Positions 1 to 5,317 of a stretch of DNA of 7,146 nt are shown in pieces. How positions within the stretch are numbered: the first letter of the stretch is position 1; every line of letters begins with the position of its first letter. Under the pieces are notes generated by a model that searched no databases, was not told the origin of the DNA, and worked only from the letters and a program-made list of their open reading frames with translations. This DNA is from an uncultured Clostridia bacterium (lineage in GTDB: Bacteria; Bacillota; Clostridia; Oscillospirales; Acutalibacteraceae): the NCBI GenBank assembly GCA_947171615.1, contig CAMVYG010000112.1, positions 1 to 7,146 on the forward strand. The letters run 5' to 3'. Made by a program: the position numbers and the translations under genes.

Positions 1-45
1 GGGGAAGAGTATCCCGAGCCTGTTACCGGTTCAGAGCACGGCTGA
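1..45 (+). CDS. Possible 3' end of an upstream gene (last 14 codons)
   Basis: Frame 1 reads GEEYPEPVTGSEHG and then a TGA at 43-45, about 30 nt before a strong intrinsic terminator, which is a normal place for an upstream gene to end. The second forward frame runs straight through the terminator and is unlikely. The third frame ends at 63-65 with a less protein-like, Arg- and Leu-rich tail (RARLSILLLK), but cannot be excluded. The piece is too short to assign a family, and choosing this frame is an inference. Confidence 0.3.
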   Translation, partial: GEEYPEPVTGSEHG

Positions 46-74
46 GCATTTTGCTTTTGAAATAGCTGATTTAG

Positions 75-106
75 AAAAGAGTCCCGGTCACGGGGCTCTT
101 TTTTCT
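75..106 (+). terminator. Intrinsic terminator of the upstream gene
   Basis: A 12-bp stem pairs 75-86 (AAAAGAGTCCCG) with 91-102 (CGGGGCTCTTTT), with one G-U wobble and a four-base GTCA loop. The T-run continues to 104, and more T-rich sequence follows. The A-rich 5' arm makes it potentially bidirectional. It isolates the window's first full gene from whatever lies upstream. Confidence 0.88.
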
Positions 107-300
107 GTTCTTTTTCCATTTCATTTTACCAGATTTTTTGAGGCCGTGCAATCTGATTCAGCGGAAATTCCCTGCATTTTTATTGCAGCGCAGCAGGATA
201 CGGGTTTTCGTTTTTACGGCAGATCAGTAAAACATTGAATTTCCATATCGCCTTCGGGACAGAGGCTGCTCCCGATTTTGTCGAAACAGGAAAAAACAGG
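107..300. other. Intergenic region with no convincing gene
   Basis: I see no start codon with a ribosome binding site leading to a plausible protein on either strand. The only structure is a modest hairpin pairing TCGGGA at 254-259 with TCCCGA at 270-275, followed by TTTTG. It could be a weak terminator-like or protein-binding element, but the 6-bp stem may be chance. A short A-rich direct repeat containing AAACAGG lies at 284-300, just before the promoter. Confidence 0.5.
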
Positions 301-329
301 TTGCGCAAAATACCCTGATATACTATAAT
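301..329 (+). promoter_or_regulatory. Predicted sigma-A promoter of the DUF975-CmpB gene
   Basis: A perfect -10 hexamer TATAAT (324-329) sits 17 bp after a weak -35 hexamer TTGCGC (301-306, three of six matches to TTGACA). Transcription would start near 336, giving a leader of about 98 nt before the ATG at 434. The poor -35 with a perfect -10 and ideal spacing would suit an activated or moderate promoter, but this is inferred from sequence only. Confidence 0.6.
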
Positions 330-354
330 GTTCATTGGTGAATAAATACTCATT

Positions 355-408
355 TACAAAGGCCGAGCATATCTCGCTTTTCTTCCTTCTGCTTTATCGG
401 CCTTTGTA
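355..408 (+). repeat. Perfect 12-bp inverted repeat in the 5' leader
   Basis: TACAAAGGCCGA (355-366) and TCGGCCTTTGTA (397-408) are exact reverse complements separated by 30 pyrimidine-rich bases. In RNA this would form a stable stem ending 13 nt before the ribosome binding site of the gene at 434. No T-run follows, so it is not an ordinary terminator. GAGCA (365-369) can instead pair with TGCTC (428-432), between the ribosome binding site and the start codon, so an alternative fold is possible. Confidence 0.6.
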
Positions 409-421
409 CAATAAGCTGCTT

Positions 422-427
422 GAGGAG
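422..427 (+). promoter_or_regulatory. Ribosome binding site fixing the start at 434
   Basis: GAGGAG ends 6 nt before the ATG at 434. The alternative in-frame TTG at 335 coincides with the predicted transcription start and has no such site, so the downstream ATG is preferred. Confidence 0.8.
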
Positions 428-433
428 TGCTCT

Positions 434-2275
434 ATGAACAGAAAACGAATAAAACAACGGGCAAAGCAAAACCTGAAACGGCATTATGTATTGTTTGTAG
501 CCCTGTGTTTGGCAGCAGCCATTCTGGGGGCGGAGTTTTCCGGCTCCCTTCACCTGGTTACCGCCTATTCACAGGAAAACAGTGAAGTTCAGGAGGGAAC
601 TGCTTCTACCGGCCCGGCTCTACAGCCGAAGGTGAGCCTTTCCGATGTGGCAATGGATCTGCTGTTCGGTGATGCGAAAGGGGCCAGGCAGACTTCCGAA
701 CAGCTGAGGGAGCAGGCAGAAATCACCGCAGAAGCTGAAAATCCCATGCTGGGGCGTTCCAGAGGAGTTTTTGCCTATCTGGTAAACGGAGTTGCTTCCG
801 GGTCCTTTGTAACCATTCTGATATCGGGCATTTCGTCTCTGGTGCGTTCAGAAACCTTGGGAATCGGCATTTTTGCCCTGCTGGGCGGCCTGTTCATTTT
901 TGCTTTCTGGTTTTTTGTGCGGAACATGTATGTGGCGATCAGCCGCCGCATGATCCTGGAAGGACGGCTTTATGAAAAAGTCCCGCTGTCCCGAATGCTG
1001 TTTTTCCTGCGGGTAAAGAAGTGGACAAACGTTGCCTGCGCCATGTTTTTGACTTCTCTTTACCACTTCCTTTGGTCTTTGACCATTTTCGGAGGCTTTA
1101 TCAAACGGTATTCTTATTACCTTGTTCCGTATTTGGCCGCGGAAAATCCGGAGCTTTCCCCCGGCGAGATCATTGGCCTTTCCCGGCATATGATGAAAGG
1201 CCACAAATGGGAATGCTTTGTGTGGGAGCTTACTTTCCTGGGCTGGCACATTTTAGGCGCCTTGACAATGGGACTTACCGCCATTTTCTATTCCAACCCT
1301 TATGAAGCTGCAACTTTTACCGAGTATTACACAGAGCTTCGCAGCCAGTACCTGGAAGCTGCTCCAGAAACGAAAAAGCTGCTTCACGACCGTTATTTAT
1401 ATGAGAAGGCGGATGAAACGCTGCTGAAGGAAGCTTATGCCGATATTTTCCAGCGGAAAGCGGAAACGGAGCCTTCTCCAAAGCTTTCAGGGCTTCGCGG
1501 CTTTCTGATGCGAAACTTCGGGATCGTGCTGTTCCAAAACAGCGAAACGAGGGCCTGGGAGCAGGAGCAGGAAACAAAGGTATTGCTTCAGCTGCGGCAG
1601 GACGCCGCAGAAGGCAAAACATACCCCGCCAGGCTGTACCCCATTCCGGAAACGGAGAAGCGCGCCAGGCTGGAAACTGCCCACTATTTACGCAGCTATT
1701 CTGTGTGGTCTCTCCTTGCCATGTTCTTTGGGTTTTCCTTTGTGGGCTGGGTGTGGGAAGTGGCGCTGCATTTTCTCAGCGATCACACCTTTGTGAACCG
1801 TGGCACGCTTCACGGCCCATGGCTGCCCATTTACGGCTTTGGCTGTCTGCTTATTTTGGTGCTCTTAAACCGGTTTCGTTCCCGGCCTGCTGTGGAATTT
1901 CTCTGCGCGGTAGCGCTCTGCGGGCTGGTGGAATATTTTACCGCCTATTTTCTGGAACTTACCCACAACGGTCACAAATGGTGGGATTACAGCGGCTACT
2001 TCCTCAACCTGCACGGGCGGATCTGCGGCGAAGGTTTGCTGGTGTTTGGCCTTGGAGGCATTGCGGTAGTCTATTTCCTTGCTCCTCTGCTGGATAATTT
2101 TTTGCGTAAAATGCCGGTAAAGGTTCTGGCCCCGGTCACGTTGATCTTTTTAACATTGTTTGTGTCCGATCAGATCTATTCCTCCGGCCACCCCAATATG
2201 GGCAAGGGCATCACCGATGAGGTCACGCCCAATACGGCGCAGATCAAAAGCAGTGTGGAAAGAAGGAACCTATAA
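434..2275 (+). CDS. DUF975 / CmpB-like (putative ABC-transporter type IV) fusion membrane protein
   Basis: A 613-residue polytopic membrane protein of unknown molecular function. The N-terminus (MNRKRIKQRAKQNLKRHY, then a helix at about 17-35) and residues about 195-300 match DUF975: an 'S..MMKGHKWECFVWELTFLGW' helix region (about 250-270) followed by an 'NPYEAATFTEYYTEL' stretch. Further membrane segments lie near 115-137, 141-165 and 199-222. Residues about 300-415 form a charged, soluble linker. Residues about 424-580 match the CmpB-like family (PF06541, 'putative ABC-transporter type IV'): GWVWEV, RGTLHGPWLPIYG (456-468), WWDYS (516-520) and NLHGRI (525-530). The ABC-transporter label is historical; no ATPase is encoded nearby. 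It has its own promoter and a structured leader, and no clear terminator follows. Family assignments are by motif recognition; the function is not known. Confidence 0.85.
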   Translation: MNRKRIKQRAKQNLKRHYVLFVALCLAAAILGAEFSGSLHLVTAYSQENSEVQEGTASTGPALQPKVSLSDVAMDLLFGDAKGARQTSEQLREQAEITAEAENPMLGRSRGVFAYLVNGVASGSFVTILISGISSLVRSETLGIGIFALLGGLFIFAFWFFVRNMYVAISRRMILEGRLYEKVPLSRMLFFLRVKKWTNVACAMFLTSLYHFLWSLTIFGGFIKRYSYYLVPYLAAENPELSPGEIIGLSRHMMKGHKWECFVWELTFLGWHILGALTMGLTAIFYSNPYEAATFTEYYTELRSQYLEAAPETKKLLHDRYLYEKADETLLKEAYADIFQRKAETEPSPKLSGLRGFLMRNFGIVLFQNSETRAWEQEQETKVLLQLRQDAAEGKTYPARLYPIPETEKRARLETAHYLRSYSVWSLLAMFFGFSFVGWVWEVALHFLSDHTFVNRGTLHGPWLPIYGFGCLLILVLLNRFRSRPAVEFLCAVALCGLVEYFTAYFLELTHNGHKWWDYSGYFLNLHGRICGEGLLVFGLGGIAVVYFLAPLLDNFLRKMPVKVLAPVTLIFLTLFVSDQIYSSGHPNMGKGITDEVTPNTAQIKSSVERRNL

Positions 2276-2285
2276 GATCAAAACC

Positions 2286-2372
2286 GGGCAGCACAGGTTT
2301 GCTTTGTAATGAGCAATTCTGCCGCTGTAATGAACATGGCCCTTATTTATTTGCAATCTTTCAGTGCTGCCC
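2286..2372. repeat. 9-bp inverted repeat flanking the gap before the Bax-inhibitor-like gene
   Basis: GGGCAGCAC (2286-2294) and GTGCTGCCC (2364-2372) are exact reverse complements 69 bp apart, bracketing the predicted promoter at 2304-2331. It could be a long-range RNA stem or a paired protein-binding site. Chance alone could give such a match in a region this size, so confidence is low. Confidence 0.3.
2304..2331 (+). promoter_or_regulatory. Candidate promoter of the Bax-inhibitor-like gene
   Basis: TTGTAA (2304-2309, four of six matches to TTGACA), 16 bp, then TGTAAT (2326-2331, five of six matches to TATAAT). It would start transcription near 2338, about 110 nt before the chosen start codon. 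The gene could also be reached by read-through from upstream, because no strong terminator is visible after 2275. Confidence 0.4.
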
Positions 2373-2434
2373 CTGCTTTACACAGGCCGCGCTCAAAGGA
2401 ACAAGCCCGCACGCCCCTGAACATATTTTTTGAA

Positions 2435-2440
2435 AGGCGG
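2435..2440 (+). promoter_or_regulatory. Ribosome binding site favouring the GTG start at 2450
   Basis: AGGCGG, one mismatch from AGGAGG, ends 9 nt before the GTG at 2450. It directly abuts the ATG at 2441, which is too close for efficient use. The upstream in-frame ATG at 2309 has no comparable site. Confidence 0.6.
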
Positions 2441-2449
2441 ATGATCCCC

Positions 2450-3262
2450 GTGAACTCAGAACATAACTATTTTGTAAATCCTATGATCCGCAAGCTGACC
2501 AGGGTTAAGGAACAGCCGGAGTCCGACTCTGCTGCTGCCAGCTACAAAGGCGTTGCCCACAAGACCTTCTTTTTCCTGCTGTGGTCTATCGTGGGAGTCG
2601 CGCTGTTTTTCGTGCTGCGCCCCACGCTTACAGCAGGAGAAGTGATCACCCTTGACAATGGCCTGTCCTTCCACATTCTGGAGGCGGGAGCTTTCTTTAT
2701 CGCCCTGCTGCTTTCCGTGATTGCACCCTTGCTGGCGTTTCTCATAAAACCGCTGGTGCCGTTTCTGGGCAGCCTTTACTGCCTGTGCTTCAGCTACAGC
2801 TTTGCCTGTTTAGACGATTTGGTTCCGGAGGAGTTTGGCGGGATCATCTGCGCTGCCGCCATCATAACTGTTATCCTGGTTCTGGTAATGGCCCATCTGT
2901 ATGCTTCCGGCAAGGTAAATGTTACGAAGAAGACAAGAACCGTGATCTTGACGTTATTCCTTACCGCTTTGCTCAGCGGTCTGATCGTGTTTCTATTAAG
3001 TCTCATTCCCGGCTTTCAGCCTATGATCGGTTTTCTGGAAGAAAACGCAGTGGTTGGGATCATTGTGTCTATTCTCTATATCGTCATTGCCTGCCTGTTG
3101 CTGCTGGTAGATTTCCAGACCATTCAGCAGACGATAGAAAGAGGCCTTCCGAAAAAGTATGAATGGATCGCTGCCTTTGGCCTGGCCTACACCATCTTTT
3201 ATCTGTTCTTACAGGTGTTCAATCTCTTAAGCAGGATACAGAACAGCGGAAAAGCGGAATAA
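2450..3262 (+). CDS. Bax-inhibitor-1 / YccA-like integral membrane protein
   Basis: A 270-residue protein with about seven membrane helices (approximately 38-58, 79-100, 102-118, 129-149, 164-183, 201-221, 240-258). It matches the bacterial Bax-inhibitor-1/YccA-like family (PF12811 type). The N-terminal NPMIRKL segment, a helix-turn region with a conserved acidic motif (CLDDLVPEEFGG), the 'LLLLVDFQTIQQTIERGLPKKYEW' block (about 215-239) and the last amphipathic helix (FNLLSRI) are all typical. Family members are inner-membrane proteins, some with calcium-leak activity; no reaction is established for this branch. The start is GTG 2450, chosen from the ribosome binding site. ATG 2441 (three residues longer) is possible, while ATG 2309 would add 47 low-complexity residues with no family counterpart. 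It is a single-gene unit ending at the terminator at 3328. Confidence 0.82.
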   Translation: MNSEHNYFVNPMIRKLTRVKEQPESDSAAASYKGVAHKTFFFLLWSIVGVALFFVLRPTLTAGEVITLDNGLSFHILEAGAFFIALLLSVIAPLLAFLIKPLVPFLGSLYCLCFSYSFACLDDLVPEEFGGIICAAAIITVILVLVMAHLYASGKVNVTKKTRTVILTLFLTALLSGLIVFLLSLIPGFQPMIGFLEENAVVGIIVSILYIVIACLLLLVDFQTIQQTIERGLPKKYEWIAAFGLAYTIFYLFLQVFNLLSRIQNSGKAE

Positions 3263-3327
3263 GCATTTTTCCGGAAATTATTCCGGTGTACAGGGAACTG
3301 CGCGTCGCTTTTAAACAACAGTCTTTG

Positions 3328-3357
3328 AAAAGAGCCTCCGCAAAGGGGCTCTTTTTC
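3328..3357 (+). terminator. Intrinsic terminator after the Bax-inhibitor-like gene
   Basis: An 11-bp stem (one G-U wobble) pairs 3328-3338 (AAAAGAGCCTC) with 3345-3355 (GGGGCTCTTTT) around a six-base loop, followed by a T-run. It lies 65 nt after the stop codon. It closely resembles the terminator at 75-106, sharing AAAAGAG and GGGGCTCTTTT arms. It separates the membrane-protein gene from the SOS operon downstream. Confidence 0.88.
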
Positions 3358-3510
3358 TATGCTCTTTTCTTCCTGCCTTTCGCAGGACAGCAAGAGGGTT
3401 CAGGGCCTGTGTAAAAAAGGTTATTCCTGCTCGGTCTGAGAACACAGCTTCCGAATAAACTTCCTTTCCTTCCCGAATCTGAGGCTGCGTCCTGTTGTAA
3501 AAATTTCCTC
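3358..3510. other. Intergenic spacer upstream of the SOS promoter
   Basis: No supported gene. A secondary hairpin pairs TCCTGC (3371-3376) with GCAGGA (3382-3387); an outer CTCTT/AAGAG pairing (3362-3366 with 3392-3396) could extend it. No T-run follows, so I do not call it a terminator. The remainder is pyrimidine-rich and shows no clear motif. Confidence 0.5.
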
Positions 3511-3539
3511 TTGACTTATACGAACGCACGTTCTATAAT
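3511..3539 (+). promoter_or_regulatory. Strong sigma-A promoter of the SOS operon
   Basis: TTGACT (3511-3516, five of six matches) and a perfect TATAAT (3534-3539) are separated by exactly 17 bp. Transcription should begin near 3546, leaving a leader of about 154 nt before the polymerase start at 3700. A LexA box fills most of the spacer, as expected for a strong promoter held off by a repressor. Confidence 0.88.
3521..3534 (+). promoter_or_regulatory. LexA operator 1, between -35 and -10
   Basis: CGAACGCACGTTCT contains the perfect palindromic core GAAC-N4-GTTC and agrees with the Bacillus-type LexA/DinR consensus CGAACRNRYGTTYC at 13 of 14 positions. It overlaps the first base of the -10 hexamer and fills the spacer, so bound LexA should block RNA polymerase. 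Cleavage of LexA by RecA filaments after DNA damage would release it. Confidence 0.88.
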
Positions 3540-3553
3540 AAAAGCATCATCTG

Positions 3554-3567
3554 CGAACACATGTTTG
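3554..3567 (+). promoter_or_regulatory. LexA operator 2, downstream of the transcription start
   Basis: CGAACACATGTTTG also fits CGAACRNRYGTTYC at 13 of 14 positions, with one arm slightly degenerate (GTTT). It begins about +9 from the expected transcription start. Its centre is 33 bp from that of the first box, close to three helical turns, so two LexA dimers could bind on the same face of the DNA. Confidence 0.78.
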
Positions 3568-3574
3568 AGTTTGC

Positions 3575-3581
3575 AAGGAGG
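3575..3581 (+). promoter_or_regulatory. Consensus ribosome binding site in the SOS leader
   Basis: AAGGAGG, a near-perfect Shine-Dalgarno sequence, lies 8 nt before GTG 3590 but far from the polymerase start at 3700. Its presence is the main reason to consider a translated leader ORF. Confidence 0.6.
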
Positions 3582-3587
3582 CAGGCA

Positions 3588-3610
3588 GTGTGAAAAATAC
3601 TTTTTCACAC
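3588..3610 (+). repeat. Perfect 10-bp hairpin in the SOS leader
   Basis: GTGTGAAAAA (3588-3597) and TTTTTCACAC (3601-3610) are exact reverse complements around a three-base TAC loop. The 5' arm contains the GTG start of the candidate leader ORF, so folding would hide that start codon. It lacks a following T-run and is not a terminator. Confidence 0.65.
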
Positions 3611-3694
3611 ACCGTTTTTGTGCCTTTGCCGCGACAGGCACAGCGGCAATCAGCTGCAACCACCGGCACAAATTCCGAAAAAAGGAATGGGTGA
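3590..3694 (+). CDS. Candidate 34-residue SOS leader peptide
   Basis: A GTG-started ORF of 34 codons with AAGGAGG at ideal spacing, ending with TGA at 3692-3694, five bases before the polymerase ATG. It begins MKNTFSHTVF and is rich in Gln, Thr, Ser and basic residues, with no membrane segment or known domain. The position between promoter and polymerase, and the close stop-to-start spacing, would suit translational coupling. Against it, the start codon is inside a strong hairpin, and the region could instead be a non-coding structured leader. I do not recognise a family; expression is inferred only from the ribosome binding site. Confidence 0.4.
   Translation: MKNTFSHTVFVPLPRQAQRQSAATTGTNSEKRNG
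3619..3649 (+). repeat. Two interlocking 7-bp inverted repeats in the SOS leader
   Basis: TGTGCCT (3619-3625) pairs with AGGCACA (3636-3642), and the directly adjacent TTGCCGC (3626-3632) pairs with GCGGCAA (3643-3649). The arms are arranged a-b-a'-b', so the two full stems cannot nest; they are alternative hairpins or a compact pseudoknot. A third partner for the first arm, GGCACA, lies at 3665-3670. Confidence 0.55.
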
Positions 3695-3695
3695 T
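3690..3695 (+). promoter_or_regulatory. Ribosome binding site for the polymerase start at 3700
   Basis: GGTGAT, complementary to the AUCACC part of the 16S rRNA 3' end, ends 4 nt before ATG 3700; a further AAAGGA lies at 3681-3686. It overlaps the stop codon of the candidate leader ORF, which would favour coupling. Confidence 0.55.
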
Positions 3696-3699
3696 TTTT

Positions 3700-4920
3700 A
3701 TGGAAAACGGGATTCTCCATGTAGATATGAATAATTTTTACGCCTCCGTAGAGACTCTGTACGCACCCCAGTACCGGAATGTTCCTATGGCGGTAGCCGG
3801 GGATAAGGAAAGCCGGCATGGGATCATTCTGGCAAAAAACATGCTGGCCAAGGAATGCGGGGTGAAAACAGCGGAGCCCATCTGGCAGGCACAGCGAAAA
3901 TGCCCCGGGCTTCAGCTTGTGCCTCCTCACCATGAGCGCTATGCGCACTTTTCCCGGCTGGCGAAGGAGATCTACTGCGACTATACAGACCTGGTGGAAA
4001 GCTTCAGCCTGGACGAATGCTGGCTGGATGTATACGGCAGTGAGCGGCTGTTCGGCGACGGGGAGCAGATCGCCCGGCAGATCCGGCAGCGGGTGAAAAA
4101 GGAGCTGGGCCTTACTGTTTCTATCGGGGTTTCCTTCAACAAGGTGTTTGCCAAGCTGGGCAGCGATTACAAAAAACCGGACGCCGTCACAGTGTTCGGC
4201 AGAGATAAAATGGAGTCCGTCATCTGGAAGCTGCCCTGTGAGGAGCTTCTGTTTGTAGGCCCGAACACAGGAAAGACCCTGAAAAAATTTGGGATCCGCA
4301 CCATTGGAGACATTGCCCGTATGGAGCTTTCCACCATGGAAAACATGCTGGGAAAGCTTGGCGAAACCTTGTGGATCTATGCCAACGGGTTGGATCAAAC
4401 GCCGGTTCACCCGGCGGACAGCAGGGAACCTGCCAAATCCATTGGCAACAGCGTTACCCTGCCCCATGACATCTCCACAGAGGAAGAGATCAAGGAAACC
4501 TTTCTCTCCCTGGCGGAAACAGTTGCCGCCAGGCTGCGGAGCCACGGGGTCAAGGCCGGAGAGGTACAGATCACCGTAAAAAGCAAGGATTTTGAAGAAT
4601 TCCAGCGGCAGTGCCGCATCGAGCCTGCCGTGTGTGATTCCGCTTCCCTGTATCGGGCGGCTCTTTCCCTGTACCGCAGGGAAAACAAGCGCTGGGCCGT
4701 TCGGCTGTTGGGCCTTCGGGCCGGAAAGCTCACCGATTCGGAAGAGGTTCAGACCACCCTGTTTGGAGATACAAAAGGCAGAGAACGGATCGAGCGGCTG
4801 GAAACCACGGTAGATTCCCTGCGGGAGCGGTTTGGCAAAGAAAGCGTTTCCCGGGCGATGACGGTTCACCCCGAAAGGGAAAGAAAGCAATCCACCGAAA
4901 GAGGTCATAGATATGAGTGA
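3700..4920 (+). CDS. dinB: Y-family translesion DNA polymerase (DinB / DNA polymerase IV-like)
   Basis: A 406-residue error-prone polymerase that copies past damaged bases. The palm begins HVDMNNFYASVE, with metal ligand D9 and Y14 at the steric-gate position. The second catalytic motif SLDECW supplies D105 and E106, and SIGVSFNKVFAKLGSDYKKP (about 142-161) is the conserved block after it. The thumb helix-hairpin-helix is near 178-215 (LPCEELLFVGPNTGKTLKKFGI). The little-finger domain follows to about 345. QTTLF at 351-355 fits the sliding-clamp motif QxxLF. Length is normal for the family. The reading frame is open back to 3511, but the family N-terminus begins at this ATG, so 3700 is the start. 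Expression should be SOS-controlled by the two LexA boxes. The last 8 bases overlap the RidA-family gene. All catalytic residues are present, so it should be active. The symbol is a family-level name. Confidence 0.93.
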   Translation: MENGILHVDMNNFYASVETLYAPQYRNVPMAVAGDKESRHGIILAKNMLAKECGVKTAEPIWQAQRKCPGLQLVPPHHERYAHFSRLAKEIYCDYTDLVESFSLDECWLDVYGSERLFGDGEQIARQIRQRVKKELGLTVSIGVSFNKVFAKLGSDYKKPDAVTVFGRDKMESVIWKLPCEELLFVGPNTGKTLKKFGIRTIGDIARMELSTMENMLGKLGETLWIYANGLDQTPVHPADSREPAKSIGNSVTLPHDISTEEEIKETFLSLAETVAARLRSHGVKAGEVQITVKSKDFEEFQRQCRIEPAVCDSASLYRAALSLYRRENKRWAVRLLGLRAGKLTDSEEVQTTLFGDTKGRERIERLETTVDSLRERFGKESVSRAMTVHPERERKQSTERGHRYE

Positions 4921-5281
4921 AATTATCAGGAAAGAGCACAATGAGGAATGGGCGCATTCCGGCATTATCAAAGCGGGTAATTTCTGCTTTCTGGGATATT
5001 GCGTCGGCAACGTGGGAGGAACGATTGAGGAGCAGGTAAACGGAGCGTTTGACCAAATGGAGCAGCGGCTGAAGCTTTTTGGGCTGACCCTGGAAAACGT
5101 GGTTCAGATGGACTGTCTGTTTCGCGATGTGTGGAATATTCCCGTGATGGAGCAGGTGATCAGGGAGCGGTTTCACGGAAGATACCCGGTGCGGAAATCC
5201 ATTCAGACGGAGTTTGCCCATGCCGGAGGTCAAACCGGGCTGTTGTTTCAGGCAGATGCCATCGCCTACTGCCCCGACTGA
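4913..5281 (+). CDS. RidA / YjgF / YER057c / UK114 family protein
   Basis: A 122-residue protein of the Rid family (PF01042), which forms trimers; characterised RidA members deaminate reactive enamine/imine intermediates. Diagnostic stretches are GNVGGTIEEQVNGAFDQME (about 32-50), LENVVQMDCLFRDV (60-73) and YPVRKSIQTEF (91-101). R94 aligns with catalytic R105 of E. coli RidA, but the position of RidA E120 appears to be Gln (Q113). It may therefore belong to a Rid subfamily other than true RidA, with a different or unknown substrate. AAAGAGGT lies 7 nt before the ATG, and the ATG overlaps the polymerase stop by 8 bp, so the two should be co-transcribed and translationally coupled. Why a Rid protein belongs in a DNA-damage operon is unknown; it might remove a reactive by-product of the radical SAM chemistry, which is speculation. 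Confidence 0.88.
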   Translation: MSEIIRKEHNEEWAHSGIIKAGNFCFLGYCVGNVGGTIEEQVNGAFDQMEQRLKLFGLTLENVVQMDCLFRDVWNIPVMEQVIRERFHGRYPVRKSIQTEFAHAGGQTGLLFQADAIAYCPD

Positions 5282-5317
5282 TCCCTTCTCACCAACACCA
5301 GAAAGAGGAATGAGACC

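Noticed and set aside
335..433. TTG start that would extend the DUF975-CmpB protein by 33 residues
   Set aside because: The TTG coincides with the predicted transcription start, has no ribosome binding site, and would make the perfect inverted repeat coding. The family N-terminus begins at ATG 434.
2309..2449. ATG at 2309 that would extend the Bax-inhibitor-like protein by 47 residues
   Set aside because: It has no convincing ribosome binding site, lies inside the predicted promoter, and the added residues do not resemble the family.
3361..3396. Second hairpin just after the terminator at 3328-3357
   Set aside because: The stem is short with an internal loop and no T-run follows, so calling it a terminator or regulatory RNA is not supported.
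3561..3593. A 10-codon ATG ORF starting inside the second LexA box and overlapping the leader GTG
   Set aside because: No ribosome binding site, and its start is only about 16 nt from the predicted transcription start. It is too short to support.
3511..3699. Upstream in-frame extension of the polymerase by 63 residues
   Set aside because: It would begin at the -35 hexamer and cover the promoter and LexA boxes. Y-family polymerases start a few residues before the HVDMNNFYASVE motif, as at 3700.
3547..5010. A 487-codon open frame on the minus strand
   Set aside because: It lies opposite the polymerase gene and the start of the RidA-family gene, whose protein motifs are unmistakable. Its translation shows no recognisable domain. 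Long antisense frames are common opposite codon-biased genes.
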